A stretch of DNA of 64,000 nt from Siphonodentalium dalli (Eukaryota; Mollusca; Scaphopoda; Gadilida; Siphonodentaliidae), in the NCBI GenBank assembly GCA_032622095.1, contig CP136067.1, positions 95,160,707 to 95,224,706 of the forward strand. Reading direction: 5' to 3'. Under the pieces are notes generated by a model. That model was not told the DNA's origin. It did no database searches and worked only from the letters and a program-made list of their open reading frames with translations. The position numbers and the translations under genes were made by a program. Within the stretch, counting starts at the first letter, position 1; every line of letters starts with the position of its first letter. This document shows, piece by piece, positions 7,521 to 18,325 of this stretch.

Positions 7521-7905
7521 AGTGTTTTCCCACAAAAGTCCCCGAAAGTCAAATCAAGTGTGTTTCTTTTTTGTCAAAAAACATCATATTTCTATGAAAA
7601 AAACACCGATTTGACTCTGGAGAATTTTATCTGTACCATTTTACCATTATCTCATAACATATTTCACTGAAAGGTAATTTCTACGAGTACATTTTACAAC
7701 GCTAGCGTCTTCGAATTTATTCGAAGACTTTCGATTTTGTTAAAAATGCACTGGTAAAGTAGCACAATTTACCAATGCTTCGATTTTTGTGTGTGTCCAT
7801 CGAAGGGGAACGCCCTTCGCTTACCACACTGGCATTAGACTCCAAGAAAGTAAATTATGCTCTTTTCTGTCAAAACCCCTTCGAAGCGCTCACCTTACTC
7901 TTTGG
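7521..7905. other. Non-coding stretch right of the Polinton, possible terminal region
   Basis: This is AT-rich DNA with a short palindrome (TTCGAATTTATTCGAAGA near 7,711) and an inverted-like pair around GCACTGGTAAAGTAGCAC. The Polinton terminal inverted repeat would be expected in or beyond this stretch, but the other end of the element is outside the window, so it cannot be matched. Confidence 0.4.
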
Positions 7906-7922
7906 GATATAACACAACATCT

Positions 7923-8204
7923 GGACCGACCCTGGGCGGGCCACTCTGGTCCCACCCCTCGCTCGTCGACACTCTGGCCCATGGGCCAGAATGGCCCCGA
8001 GCGAGAGGTTTGGATTTTTTTCTGGCCCACCCCTCGCTCGGGGCCACTCTGGCCCATGGGCCAGAGTGGCTCCGAGCCCATATATTGGACCAGAGTGTCG
8101 ACGAGCCCGACCCTGGGCCGCCACTCTGGCCCACACCCTCGCTCGTCGACACTCTGGCCCATGGGCCAGTGTCGACGAGCGACGGGGGTGGGCCAGAGTG
8201 GCCG
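7923..8204. repeat. GC-rich cluster of CCATGG-centred palindromes
   Basis: Three copies of the core GGCCCATGGGCC (7,977, 8,051 and 8,157) sit inside longer palindromes built from ACTCTGGCCC, CTCGCTCGTCGAC and their complements. The third copy is nearly perfect over about 44 bp (8,139-8,182). Composition is far richer in GC than the surroundings. Open frames appear in nearly all six frames here, but only because stop codons are rare in such sequence. It is not a coding region on present evidence. Confidence 0.75.
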
Positions 8205-8215
8205 CCAATACTACT

Positions 8216-9168
8216 CACGAGCGATTTTATGTTACATTAGGCAGCGTATATCATGTGTACTTAGTCATCAAATGCATATTCTCACGGTCGCATCTGAAGA
8301 ACTAGAAACGCACATCGTATTGAACCTTGTTACGCAGACCTGTTGGCGTATTTTCATACAGCCAATGCTGAGAGGAGTAGAGTTTCTATCTATCTGAATC
8401 AATTAACATGGGGTGGTGATCATTGTTTCCCTTCCCGTTTCTTTTTAAATCGGCTAGAACCGCATGGACATTCTGGGTCTTTAGTTATATTAAACGGACA
8501 TGGCACATTCGAACCCTAAAATTTGCGTATACGTAATACGGGAACGGGGTCTCAAAACACACATATATAAACTATTAGCGAATTCATCGATATAGTGCTA
8601 TAAAAACCAGTTTTGTTAGTTACATTTTTGCGTAAATTTGCTATCGTTTCGCCTGTTCCGGTTAATTTTTTTTCCGAGTGATGCCGATATCGTTCGTGTG
8701 TTTTCGGAAATAAGTGCCTTCTCGACACCGTCATGATTGTGACGTATTTTGATTTCTAATGCTCCCCAGCGTCTCTATCATTTTCGCTGCCCGATAGAGC
8801 GTTTCTGTTGGATCTTAGTTTTCCATGCGAGAACAATTGGCTCTTTTGATATGGATTTAATGATAGAACGGTTTTCCAGTTTGTTACACAATGTCAACAT
8901 GGATTTTAGTCATTTACATTGATCCATGGAACACATTTATTTTTCTCAAATATACTTTGAGTCAAATCTCAATTTTGTATAGTCAATAACAGTTGAGCAC
9001 GACACTATACATGTGTTTGTTGATGAACTTCTTAGTTCAATGCCGTAGTTCGTATTAACTACCCACCAGTGACACAGCGATAGGCGCGTGGGTGGGTGAT
9101 ACCATGCTTGAAACAATACATATTTGGAAAATTCAGGCTGATAAATAAAAAAAAAAATTCTGATATTT
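8216..9168. other. No gene recognised
   Basis: Ordinary AT-rich DNA. I see no coding potential beyond short chance frames. One ACGTATACGT-like palindrome lies near 8,527. The end of this stretch leads into a MITE-C half element. Confidence 0.5.
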
Positions 9169-9480
9169 AAACTTAAATGTACGTTATCCAACTCGATGGT
9201 TCCCGTATCATCCGATTCCAACAACAGCAACATTACGTCAAAAGACGCTTTAGTTCTCAGAATCGATTAATTACCAAAATATTTATGAACATTTTGTTCA
9301 AAGCAATTTGGTATCGAGAGTATGTCTATCGGCTCGTCGAATATTTGCTAGGCCGCTAAATATTCCAGGTGGTGAAAAATAACAGATTTCGAAAATCGAT
9401 ATATGATAGCTCTGAGCTTTGATGAGTGTGGTCCAAGACTCGAGTCAAATATTATTTTAATTCCAGAAGCCAAATTAAGA
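9169..9480 (+). mobile_element. MITE family C, diverged half copy
   Basis: The sequence follows one arm of the palindromic element at 44,091-45,024 in order: ATTCCAACAACAGCAACATT, CAGAATCGATTAATTACCAA, ATCGGCTCGTCGAATATTTG, TCGAAAATCGATATATGATA and AGCTCTGAGCTTTGATGAGT. The second arm is missing. No coding sequence is present. Confidence 0.7.
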
Positions 9481-9964
9481 AACACTAATTTAGGACCAAA
9501 ATGAAAATTGGAAAAATATGTTTCTACCTCTAATAAAATGGACGATACTGCAAACGGCCACTTCCCTGGTGAAATCCTGGTGTCCGTGTGGAGTGTAGAG
9601 TCTATATACATATAGACACAGCCAATACATATATAAGTTGCTTGGAATACTCAAAAATAGTTTATTTAATATCACCATACGTTTAATTAAAACCACCGGC
9701 CTCAGAGTTACACAAAAATTTGGACTAAATTGTTTTGTTATTCCATTTTGAAGACGAAAATAATTATGTCCTCTATAACATATCCAAAATCCGCTAAAAT
9801 AAGCTTCGAGCTAAATTTTCTATTCAAAATGGCTTCCATGATGACAATAGGCATCGAAAAATTCTGACTTTCCGTGATAGCTGCACCAACTAATGCCACA
9901 TTTGTAATAAAATTAAATATGCACAAACAATGCTTAGTCGTAAACCATATAATTATGTTAGTCT
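9481..9964. other. No gene recognised
   Basis: AT-rich sequence with short chance frames on both strands; no repeat partner noticed in the window. Confidence 0.45.
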
Positions 9965-10499
9965 AGGCAAATATGGACATAGGTGTCGCCTCGAGAGGGA
10001 ATTTATGAGACCTACATTTTTGGTTAGCATGAACACTTAGCTTTCGGAATCCGTATGTTGGCTTTGTCAGATAGGCGGACTTTCTTTTCGCACCGCGTGG
10101 TTTTATTGAGGCACCTGTTGATAAAATCCGTCATTTTAAAAATAAAACCGACATAATTGACAGAGTATATTCACACCTTTTGAGAAGAGATATTCGTCCA
10201 ATTTTGATGCCTGTAAATGGGGCGATAATCAGAGTAAGGTTATACATGAAACCATTGAATATCGGAATAACAGTCATGACGACAAGTGACGTCAAATAAT
10301 GTTTAGAGTGAGTAGAATATGACGATTCACGCAAAGCGTTGTCTTTCGTTTCTTATAAAATCAGAAGTAAGATGGTTATGCCCAATTATTGTATACCATG
10401 GGTAACTACTGCCAATTAACTACGTTCTAACATATCACTTATCGCTGTTGGTCGCATTATTTTATATCAAAGGCAGAAAAATCAACCCTCCCCTTAAAG
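9965..10499 (+). repeat. Dispersed repeat R1, copy 1 (exon-like sequence inside)
   Basis: This block is repeated in inverted orientation at 17,783-18,325, with the same order of words from ATATGGACATAGGTGTCGCC to AAATCAACCCTCCCC. On the plus strand both copies keep a frame with ILRRxIRxILxPxxGAIxRV followed by LYMKPL-like sequence. This weakly resembles the start of a Cys-loop receptor extracellular domain (IRP..G..V.V.LY). Stops interrupt the later part. It could equally be a non-coding transposon; the receptor reading is tentative. Confidence 0.6.
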
Positions 10500-10524
10500 C
10501 TGAGAGGCGGCAGGCTGTGGTGTA

Positions 10525-11215
10525 AGGCATACAGAACGCACAATTATGTGCCAAATTGCGAAATTAACACAATGGCCGTTGATGGACTGCTAAGGTGTAC
10601 ATCCTGACTCAATTGTTAGATTTTTTCCCCAAAAAGATAATCTAAAATGCATTTTGTCTTCTTCCGGGAGGCAAAAATGAAAATAAGGTATTAAAGGTGG
10701 AGATAATTATTGTATACGGTAATTTTGTTCCGTCTTGGTTTAAAAACTGGCCTAATAACCCAAGATAGCTGCCAATATGGTGGCCGGTATATAGGTGGGA
10801 ATTGTGAAATTTGTAAGAACGCACGATTACTTGCCAAAATGGCTTTACTAACACAACGGCCGTTCATAAACAGTTTACTGCTACAGTTTTGTGTAATATA
10901 TATATATCCCGATTCATCGACTAGAACATTTAAGTGAAACCGGAACACAAAGCAGATCCTGGTCCCAATTTTTTATTAAATATTTAATTAGTTTAGTCCA
11001 AAACTAATCAAAAACCTATTTTTGTCATCTTCTCGAAATGCATAAAGACAATAATGTATCGTGGGTGGATATAATTTGTATGTACGATAATTTCATGCCG
11101 TCGGCGGTTACTACATGACATATTAACCCCAATATGGCTGCCAATACGGTTGCCGGTATGTGGATGGAAATGGTAAAATATGTCATGTCGCAAATAACAC
11201 CACCATCGCAATGCA
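10525..11215 (+). repeat. Diverged tandem repeat of about 230-370 bp spacing, three partial units
   Basis: Units at about 10,525-10,615, 10,640-10,885 and 11,010-11,215 share the order: a TCTTCTCGAAATGCA-like start, GTATACGGTAATTTTGTTCC, AAGATAGCTGCCAATATGG, GGCCGGTATATAGGTGGGAA, ACGCACGATTACTTGCCAAA. Only the middle unit is complete. The copies are strongly diverged, so they are old. Confidence 0.55.
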
Positions 11216-13394
11216 ATGTCTTATAAAACCAATAGTCCTATTATATTCATATAATTTTGCAATACTAGGACGTAACAGTGGCCAGTTCTATTAAAATGAC
11301 AACCAGATTGTTACCCACGAGTGGGAGGATCGACAACTTTTGCATTCATTCGCGCTCAAGTAGGATTGTTCTTCGAAATCGGTGGCATGTCGTGCAAATT
11401 ATTTCACAATAAACATGAATAATTGAAGGCAGATGGCTGTCTGACTATCTTTGCGAAAAGAATAAGGGAATTATGTAGGTTATATTAAATCTAACACGAC
11501 ATTTAAGCATACTTGGCACTCTCTGTGGCTATTTTTTAACAAAATGCGACCGCGAATAACAGAATTAACCAATTAACTGATTCGGATATATATCTCATCA
11601 ATATATATCTCACTCATGTTGACACGAATCGTTAGTTACCCTCTATCAACGAGGCGTGGTTACAAGAACGGAGCTACTGATACATTGGGTCTGATGTATA
11701 CCGTTCTAAAAGTAAGTATAAATGGATCTCATTGACCAATATCAATTGCTGCCCAGTCCGCAAGAGGACATATCCAGCAAATTATCAAACCGTCACACCA
11801 TACAGGTTCGTTGAGTTTCATCATCACGCAATAGACTCGTTGAATTGTTTATTCTAACATTTACCGGATTATTTTCCATGACACATATTTCGCACAGAAC
11901 GAGATTGCAACCCGGTTGAGTTTCCTCTTGTAGTTTGTCAGCTGCTTAACGGATGAGAGGTATTTGCTTGTACTTGTAGTAGATAAGTTGCAAAGCAAAG
12001 TCAAGGCTCTAAGCGACATTTCCAACAACGAAAATACCAGTGATGTGATAAATCTGTCAAACTATGTTCCTACATATTTTGATTGTATATTACTCCTCTG
12101 TATAGTATGGTACTGGAGTCTCGTGTCACCCCATGTGCCCTCGTGATTTCCAGAAGTGACCGAACAATTGATTGTAAGACGAGGTACCCCAAATATGGAC
12201 AGCTATCCCATGCTAGATGAACACTCATATTACCCATAGTAGGTAGGATTACTTCTGGAAGGCTGTACATTCAGAAAACAGCATATAGATCGGAGTATTG
12301 GCATGGAGTTTTATCATGTAGACTGATACATTTTGGACTTTTGGTATCCCAGTGTAAGTTTCAGCTCATTATGACAACAAAATGAAAAGGACGACAATTG
12401 CAATTATTTGTATACATGCCATACACAGGTTGATACAAGGAAGCATATAATAACTTTCTAGATAAGTCCAAAAATAATGCGGTTAGGGACCAGCTGATGC
12501 CAGCGGGTCCGATGTCTGTAAACATACCATATTTTGATTATGGCCGTTCAAGATTAAAGCACTATAATTCCACCCACCGGTCATATCTACCGCCAGATGG
12601 GTTACAGTTAAATTCAAATGTATCTATAGTTATCCAACTATGCGCGACCTGAGTGGACCGTGTGTAGTGCGTATCCTGGTATTATATTGTGGTAGTGTTT
12701 GATGTGCAAATGGGTAAAACAAAATGGGATCACTAGTCTTGGTGTAATTTGTCGCTGCATCTCCGAAATGACATGTAGCACCAACTTCTATGCAAACCAG
12801 AATCTGATCTACGATAACTCATCCATAAAAACTCCGAATGTGCTGAGCGAAATCAGTAACTGGACACGATAGCCGTAGTTTAGTATTTACTGAACAGCGT
12901 GTGGGGAATACATGCATTTGTCTTTGTTCAATCGGGACGATATGGGGACGAAGAATTATTCGCCATATTGTTTTCCGCCGGTGTTGCCTGTAAATACGAA
13001 TATTGAATACAGCCCGATTGATTAAATACATGGGTTTTACGTTTCAAACACCAATGGTACTTGCAACAGCAGCAGGTCTCCTGGTCTGAATATGACCCGT
13101 TTGAATGTAACATAACGTAGACAAGTTTACAGGAGGGATTCTCATTCTGGACATGACTATTCTTAGGTTTTTCACTGATGCGATAATTTTTCGGAAGATG
13201 AAAAATATGGAATAATTTTGTACGATGAGAGCTATCTTTTTCTGAATCTCATCTTTTTGCGTTATTGGACACAAGTCAATGAAAGCGGCGATGGTGATTT
13301 AGGGTCTGGAAAAATTCACTCTGTGTTATCACGGCCGTCTTCTGTGGGTCGAAGCCATTGCACAGCAATTGTACATTGTATATATAACAAATTA
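11216..13394. other. No gene recognised over about 2.2 kb
   Basis: AT-rich DNA with short chance frames. A local direct repeat ATATATCTCATCAATATATA near 11,585 is the only structure noted. No splice-flanked coding exon was recognised. Confidence 0.45.
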
Positions 13395-13660
13395 ATGGAG
13401 GCACTGACTCAGAATCAAATCATAGCTTCAAATGCGGTTGCTTCAGTGAGTGTGAACAAATTATCATTTCTTATCGAAATGGTCATGTGTTTATCGGATG
13501 GCACAATGCGATGTTCCTTATCTCACATCTAGCTTTAAAATCGGTCCCAATTTTCACCGTATCAAGTCAGGGGTGTGAACCCGCATCACCTTCGTCTAGC
13601 CCAGACTTCGACAATGGTATCCACGACATATCCACCTCATATGTACCATCATATCTGGTA
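13395..13660 (+). repeat. Dispersed repeat R3, copy 1
   Basis: Words such as GTGAGTGTGAACAAATTATC, TTATCGAAATGGTCATGTGT and CGTCTAGCCCAGACTTCGAC recur in the same order, on the other strand, at 53,985-54,230. A short part also recurs at 29,600-29,700. No terminal repeats were seen. The frames inside differ between copies, so coding is unlikely. Confidence 0.6.
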
Positions 13661-13885
13661 GCACTTGGAATAATATTCATTGAGAAAGATTGACCTTCTA
13701 TTGTCGGGTTTAAGCGATTTCATATTGATTATGTGTAAGGTAACTGGTATAAATAACAATCAGGCATTCCATGTATTACTGTTACTCGGTTCTTCGTTTT
13801 AAACAATCCTGTTCATCTGTAAATACCTCGCTCAAATTGCCAACTTTTCAAGGGACACAGATTACTTGAGCATTGAGAAATTTTT

Positions 13886-14260
13886 CTCGATTAAATTTAA
13901 TTTCTCGCCATTTCATGACTATATAAAGCGCTATACATGTAAGTGATCAATCATATGTAGCTGCTGGGTTTGGGGGGGGGGGTGGTATATTCAGGCCTGT
14001 GTAATTTCTCCCCACCCCAAATCCTGACTCAATAAATTTTTTAATGGATATATAGGGCAATATAAGCGATTAAATAATTAGTTTATTTTTGTCATATGTA
14101 GATGCTGGGTGTGGAGGATACTCAGACCTGGGTATCTAATTCCCCCCTCTCCTCCCAAACCCTGACTCAAACAACTTTTTCTTGTAACATGTTAATTTAT
14201 CGCCCTTTAATGACTATAACATCAAAATAAATAAGCAATAAATTAATACATGTACATTTA
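13886..14260 (-). repeat. Tandem array with CATGACTATATAAAGC units (minus orientation)
   Basis: About two units of some 170 bp are seen, each with a phrase like CATTTCATGACTATATAAAG, a G-rich tract after TGCTGGGT, and AAACCCTGACTCAAACAACT. The same phrases occur on the opposite strand at 16,515-16,880. The two arrays therefore face each other across 2.3 kb that includes a P2X7-like exon. Confidence 0.6.
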
Positions 14261-14563
14261 TATTTTGTCCATATGTTGAATTCTCGGTGGGCGTGAGCAT
14301 TTGACAGACTGAAAATAGTAAAAAGGGGGATGCACGGGGGAGATATCAAGTGCACGTGGTCAGGTAAACAACCATACATGTATTAAGTCGTGAATTCTTA
14401 AAACAAGATATTAACAGACCTGGATAATGAAATAGATACCTGGTAAACAATTCAGCAGGTATAACTCCTGATAACAAATTTGTGCGAAACTTGTCCAAGA
14501 TACATGTATCCATGAGAACAAAGTGGACGGACAGACGCATGCTCACTGTCATTCATCAGAACA

Positions 14564-14764
14564 TACAGCAATGTCCTAAACATTAAACCCCTTAACCACA
14601 ACAGAACTGTGGGTAACTTTTCAGGATTTAGTCCGAAATATGGCTTGTTGACATTCATGAGAGCTTTCCGGTGAATTTCAACAAGCCATATTTCCGACTG
14701 AATCCTGAAAAATTACCTATAATTCTGATGTGGTTAAGGGGTCGATTATTTAGGGAATTACTGT
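14564..14764. mobile_element. MITE family A, complete palindromic copy (A1)
   Basis: A foldback of about 200 bp. The left arm reads CCCCTTAACCACAACAGAAC, GGTAACTTTTCAGGATTTAG, AAATATGGCTTGTTGACATT; the right arm is its complement and ends TTAGGGAATTACTGTA. Other copies are at 26.56, 46.24, 47.37 and 54.63 kb. It is non-coding; mobility would need an outside transposase. Confidence 0.85.
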
Positions 14765-14871
14765 ATGTCGAGTTTGTTACACATTTGTCAAAGTTTGCAT
14801 CAATATAATTGAGCAATTGAATGTTAACTCTGAGTTGTTCCATAATACATGTATTTCCCTTGTCATTTTAG

Positions 14872-15295
14872 GTGTTCGTGCGGCCTATGTACAGTGATGG
14901 AGACTACCTGTGAGTGCAGATGTTGCCATGCGATTGAAAAAGTTGAGGCCAAGCTGAAGGAAGTGACAAAAGCGTTTTCAGAGGAAGAAGGACACTTCAA
15001 GTGTATCACTGAGACTGTCCCATTCAGGAGTGTGTGCCTGGATCCATGGGTACTTGTAATTGCATGGTTAGGATACCAGCAACAGTATAGTCATCCGTTT
15101 AATGGACATCTGCACAACAAATACAGGCATATAGCATACAGACAGTTTATTCGGTGGTGTTATGGCTAGTTTTGGCTACCTTGGTTTGCATAACCGCAGA
15201 CCTCTTCCATCGTGTGTTGTGAATGGCATCAGTATGCTTTCCCAAATGATGGTGGAAATTACAGGCGCTTTCGTTTGCCCGAGCTGGAGAAATGA
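14872..15295 (+). pseudogene. P2X7-receptor-type C-terminal cytosolic domain exon, frameshifted
   Basis: The frame behind a polypyrimidine-AG acceptor (TTGTCATTTTAG, ending 14,871) encodes CSCGLCTVMETTCECRCCH, then KCITETVPF, CLDPWVLVIAWLGYQQQYS and YRHIAYRQFIRWCYG. This is the cysteine-rich, zinc-binding cytoplasmic (ballast) domain of P2RX7, which in many invertebrates occurs in large families of proteins without the channel. After a stop at 15,165 the +1 frame keeps GLHNRRPLPSCVVNGI. The first frame then resumes with FPNDGGNYRRFRLPEL and stops at 15,295. Two small compensating indels thus spoil an otherwise full domain of some 140 residues. The N-terminal cysteines and the RHIAYRQ block are intact. 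It could be a recent pseudogene or carry sequence errors. Confidence 0.8.
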
Positions 15296-15404
15296 ATGAA
15301 TAAATGAATGAAATCTTAATAGATTATTGTTACAATGTATCTCCCTAATCTTCATCTCCCATAAAATTCATCGACAAAATATCAAAGTGTTATATAACAA
15401 AATG

Positions 15405-15645
15405 TCAAACTTTCAAGTAAGTGGCGCTCAGAAATGGGTTAACTCTTCCTGTGAGTAGAATCTCTCAGGTCATGCTCCATTTGCTACATGTCACATCTTT
15501 GTATCTCACATAGTACTAATCTAATTGTTATGAAATGTATCAAAGATGGGACACATGGCGAATGGAGCATGACCGGAGAGTTTCTACTCACAAAATTAAC
15601 ACATTACTGAGCGCCACTTACTTGAAAGTTTGCTTTTTTCAGATT
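15405..15645. repeat. Long hairpin 1 (about 105-bp arms)
   Basis: The left arm has ACTTTCAAGTAAGTGGCGCT, GAGTAGAATCTCTCAGGTCA and TGCTCCATTTGCTACATGTC. The right arm is the complement with a few mismatches. The loop contains TAATCTAATTGTTATGAAAT. Non-coding. Confidence 0.85.
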
Positions 15646-15806
15646 TAGATTTTTTTTCTGGAGAATGAACACACAAAATAGTAAGTTATCCCCAGACAGA
15701 AATCACTCTATCTCCCATGGTAATAATCTAATTGTTATGAAATTTATCAAAGTGATTTATGTCAGGGGGTAACTTACTTTGTTGTGTGTTTGTTCTCCAG
15801 AAAAAA
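15646..15806. repeat. Long hairpin 2 (about 57-bp arms) with the same loop as hairpin 1
   Basis: Arms pair TTTCTGGAGAATGAACACAC and GTAAGTTATCCCCAGACAGA with their complements. The arm sequence is unrelated to that of hairpin 1, but the loop again reads TAATCTAATTGTTATGAAAT with the same flanking words TATCTC and TATCAAAG. Confidence 0.85.
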
Positions 15807-16199
15807 ATCTATTTCATGACAGGGGTTAAACTAAAACATGCAGAATGAAAACTGATATTTTCTTGATTCAACTAATAATTGACATATATATATAAACTTT
15901 TGGATAATATCTAGGGACTTACCCGATATAAGTTTAACTATTTGGCATCACCAACAACAAAATGACATTCAATATTTTTCAGCAAAAAAACATAATTTAA
16001 CCCTTCCATCGTTCAGTAGTTCCAAATGAAATGTTCAGATAATATGTTCAACAAATGACCTGGACTTATTATCTAAACTTTAACCACCAATGAATAATGA
16101 ATTACTAGATGAGGTACCCGGTGTAACACGTCATCTCCCCCAGGATATCTTCACCTCCACCCCACCCAGGATAGCTCCCCCCATATATGACTAAAAATA

Positions 16200-16510
16200 A
16201 TTTCACTCATTTGATAACGTTTGACCCTGGAATGGCCAAAAAATTGTTTGATATTTTAACTTTGTTTTTATTTAAATTTTTGTTATTTTCAAGTGACAAA
16301 TCCCCCCACTTTTCGTAGTTTGATCCTGGAATGGCCAGAAAAATGTTTTTTTTATAATTCCCTTTTTTTTATATAAAAATATATTTTTTTCCAAGCGACA
16401 AATTTTTTTAATCACACAATTGATTATTTGATCCTGAAATGGTGAGAAAAATGACTTTTGAGATTTAAATTTGTTTTTATTTAATTTCATTTTTTCAAAT
16501 GTCCAGGTCT
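16200..16510 (+). repeat. Tandem repeat of about 115 bp, three units
   Basis: Each unit has a phrase like TGATCCTGGAATGGCCAGAA, a T-rich stretch (TTTTATTTAAATTTTTGTTA), and CAAGTGACAAATCC. Units start near 16,222, 16,320 and 16,430. The T-rich parts are low complexity. No coding is likely. Confidence 0.6.
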
Positions 16511-16514
16511 GGAT

Positions 16515-16880
16515 AGCTACCCTCAACCCAGCACCTACATGACAAAAAATTGTCTTATCGCTTATTTTGCTTTATATAGTCATGAAACGAAGATGTCCAG
16601 ACCAGGATATAGCCCCCCCCAACCAGCGCCTACTTGAGAAAAATCATGGTTTTATTGCTTATTTTGCTTTATATAGTCATGAAACAGCGAGAAATTCACT
16701 TCTTCCGAGAAAAAGTTGTTTGAGTCAGGGTTTGGTGGGGGTAAGATGTCCAGGCGAGGAAGGGAAGAAAGAATTCCAGGACCTACATGACAAAAAATCA
16801 TCTTGGGGTTTTATTGATTATTTTGCTTTATAGTCATGAAATAGCAAGAAATAGACTTCTCCTGAGAAGGTGATGTATGA
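16515..16880 (+). repeat. Tandem array with TTATATAGTCATGAAAC units (plus orientation)
   Basis: Three units near 16,545, 16,655 and 16,795 share ACATGACAAAAAATCATCTT, TTATTTTGCTTTATATAGTC and GTTGTTTGAGTCAGGGTTTG. They are the inverted partner of the array at 13,886-14,260. Confidence 0.65.
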
Positions 16881-16884
16881 AACT

Positions 16885-17782
16885 AATCTGCATAAAATGA
16901 CAAAATGATGACTATTGTTCACTATTTTTAAAGCAAACGCTTATTCTGGTCGTTATCGTTGTCACATTTTTGTATATTATAATGAAAAAAGAATGAGTCG
17001 CAGGAAAATTGGAAAAAAAACTTGAACCCCATACAATGCTGAGGATGCGGTCCATTTTGGGAGGAGCTGGTGTGTTTACCCATAGATAAAGTTAATAAAT
17101 TTCGAAGTTCCCGTGGACCTACATGTAGATCATGCCACGAATACCTACTCCAGCGGCACGGGAGTAGAGATTCATGCATGATCTACTGTGGACCTATTAT
17201 GACAGTCACTGTGACACACGAAATTCGTCCAAATATGTACGCATATACTCCGGAGCTGTTGGCCACGCGAATACATTCCTGTCGTATTATTCAATATTTT
17301 ATTACACATATAAACCCATTCCGAATTCACGATTTCCAACGAAAACGAAACATGTTTCAATGTGAAATAAAACAAAACCACGCAGAAACCGATTTCGATA
17401 ACACAATGTCAACAGAGTGCGGGAAGGTCAAAAATAAAATACACCTAATCTGTTGTTTTCGTTTCGAGCTGTGCGCATGACACGGGGGTTTCCTGGAATC
17501 TGAATCGAAGCGGCTAATCTCGTTCTCAGAACGACTATGTGGGTCTAATAAGCGGGGAAATGGGTAAAATATGAACTTCGCGACGGCGACTTTAATTTTA
17601 TTCAAATTTCGGGTCTGGGGGTACATTATATATTGTTTCTACTTTAATGTTCGAGTTTGTAGACATAAACTTATATATTATTACATTCTTTAGAAGACTT
17701 TCAACGACCGTTGTGTTAATTAAGCCTATTGACATGTAACCGTCAGTTATGTGTGCCTTATGCCAGAGCATGGCGCATCATA
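16885..17782. other. No gene recognised
   Basis: Frames of 60-136 codons occur (for instance 17,070-17,480 plus), but they show no family motif, and frames on the opposite strand are just as long. I treat them as chance. Confidence 0.4.
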
Positions 17783-18325
17783 ACTTTAGGGGGAGGGTTG
17801 ATTTTTCTGCCTCTGATAACAAATAATGCGGCCTGCAGCGATAAATTATATATCAAAATATAGCCAATTGGCAGTAGTTTCCCATGGTGTAAAACAATAC
17901 GGCATACCCGTCTTACTTTATTTAAAAGAAACAAAAGACAACGCTTTGCGTGAATCGTCATATTTGTCTCGCCCAAAATATTATTTGACGTCACATGTCG
18001 TCATAGCTGCAATTCCGATATCCAATGGTTACATGTATCACCCTACTCTGGTTATCGCCCCACTCTCAGGTATCAAAATTAGACGAATATTTCTTCTCAA
18101 AATGTGTGAAAATACTCTGTCAATAATGTCGGCTTTATTTAAAAAATGACCGATTTTTTCATCGGGTGCCTCAAGAAAACCACGCGGTGAGAACAAAGTC
18201 CGCCTATCTGACAAATCCAACATACGGATTCCGAAAGTTTAGTATTTACGCTAACCAAAAATGTAGGTCTCATAAATTCCCACTCGAGGCGACACCTATG
18301 GCCATATTTGCCTGGCAAATATGCC
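17783..18325 (-). repeat. Dispersed repeat R1, copy 2 (inverted relative to copy 1)
   Basis: This is the inverted partner of 9,965-10,499. Shared words on this strand include AACGCTTTGCGTGAATCGTC, TATTATTTGACGTCACATGT and CTCATAAATTCCCACTCGAG. The copies differ by scattered substitutions and small indels. A plus-strand frame (17,826-18,149) and a minus-strand frame are both open over parts of both copies. Confidence 0.75.

Noticed and set aside
7789-8397. Long overlapping open frames on both strands over the GC-rich palindromes
   Set aside because: Stops are rare in this composition and all six frames are open. The translations repeat the same SGPWARV-like text because of the palindromes. 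No domain is recognisable.
17070-17480. 136-codon plus-strand frame as a gene
   Set aside because: Comparable frames exist on the opposite strand. There are no motifs, no splice context and no repeat support.
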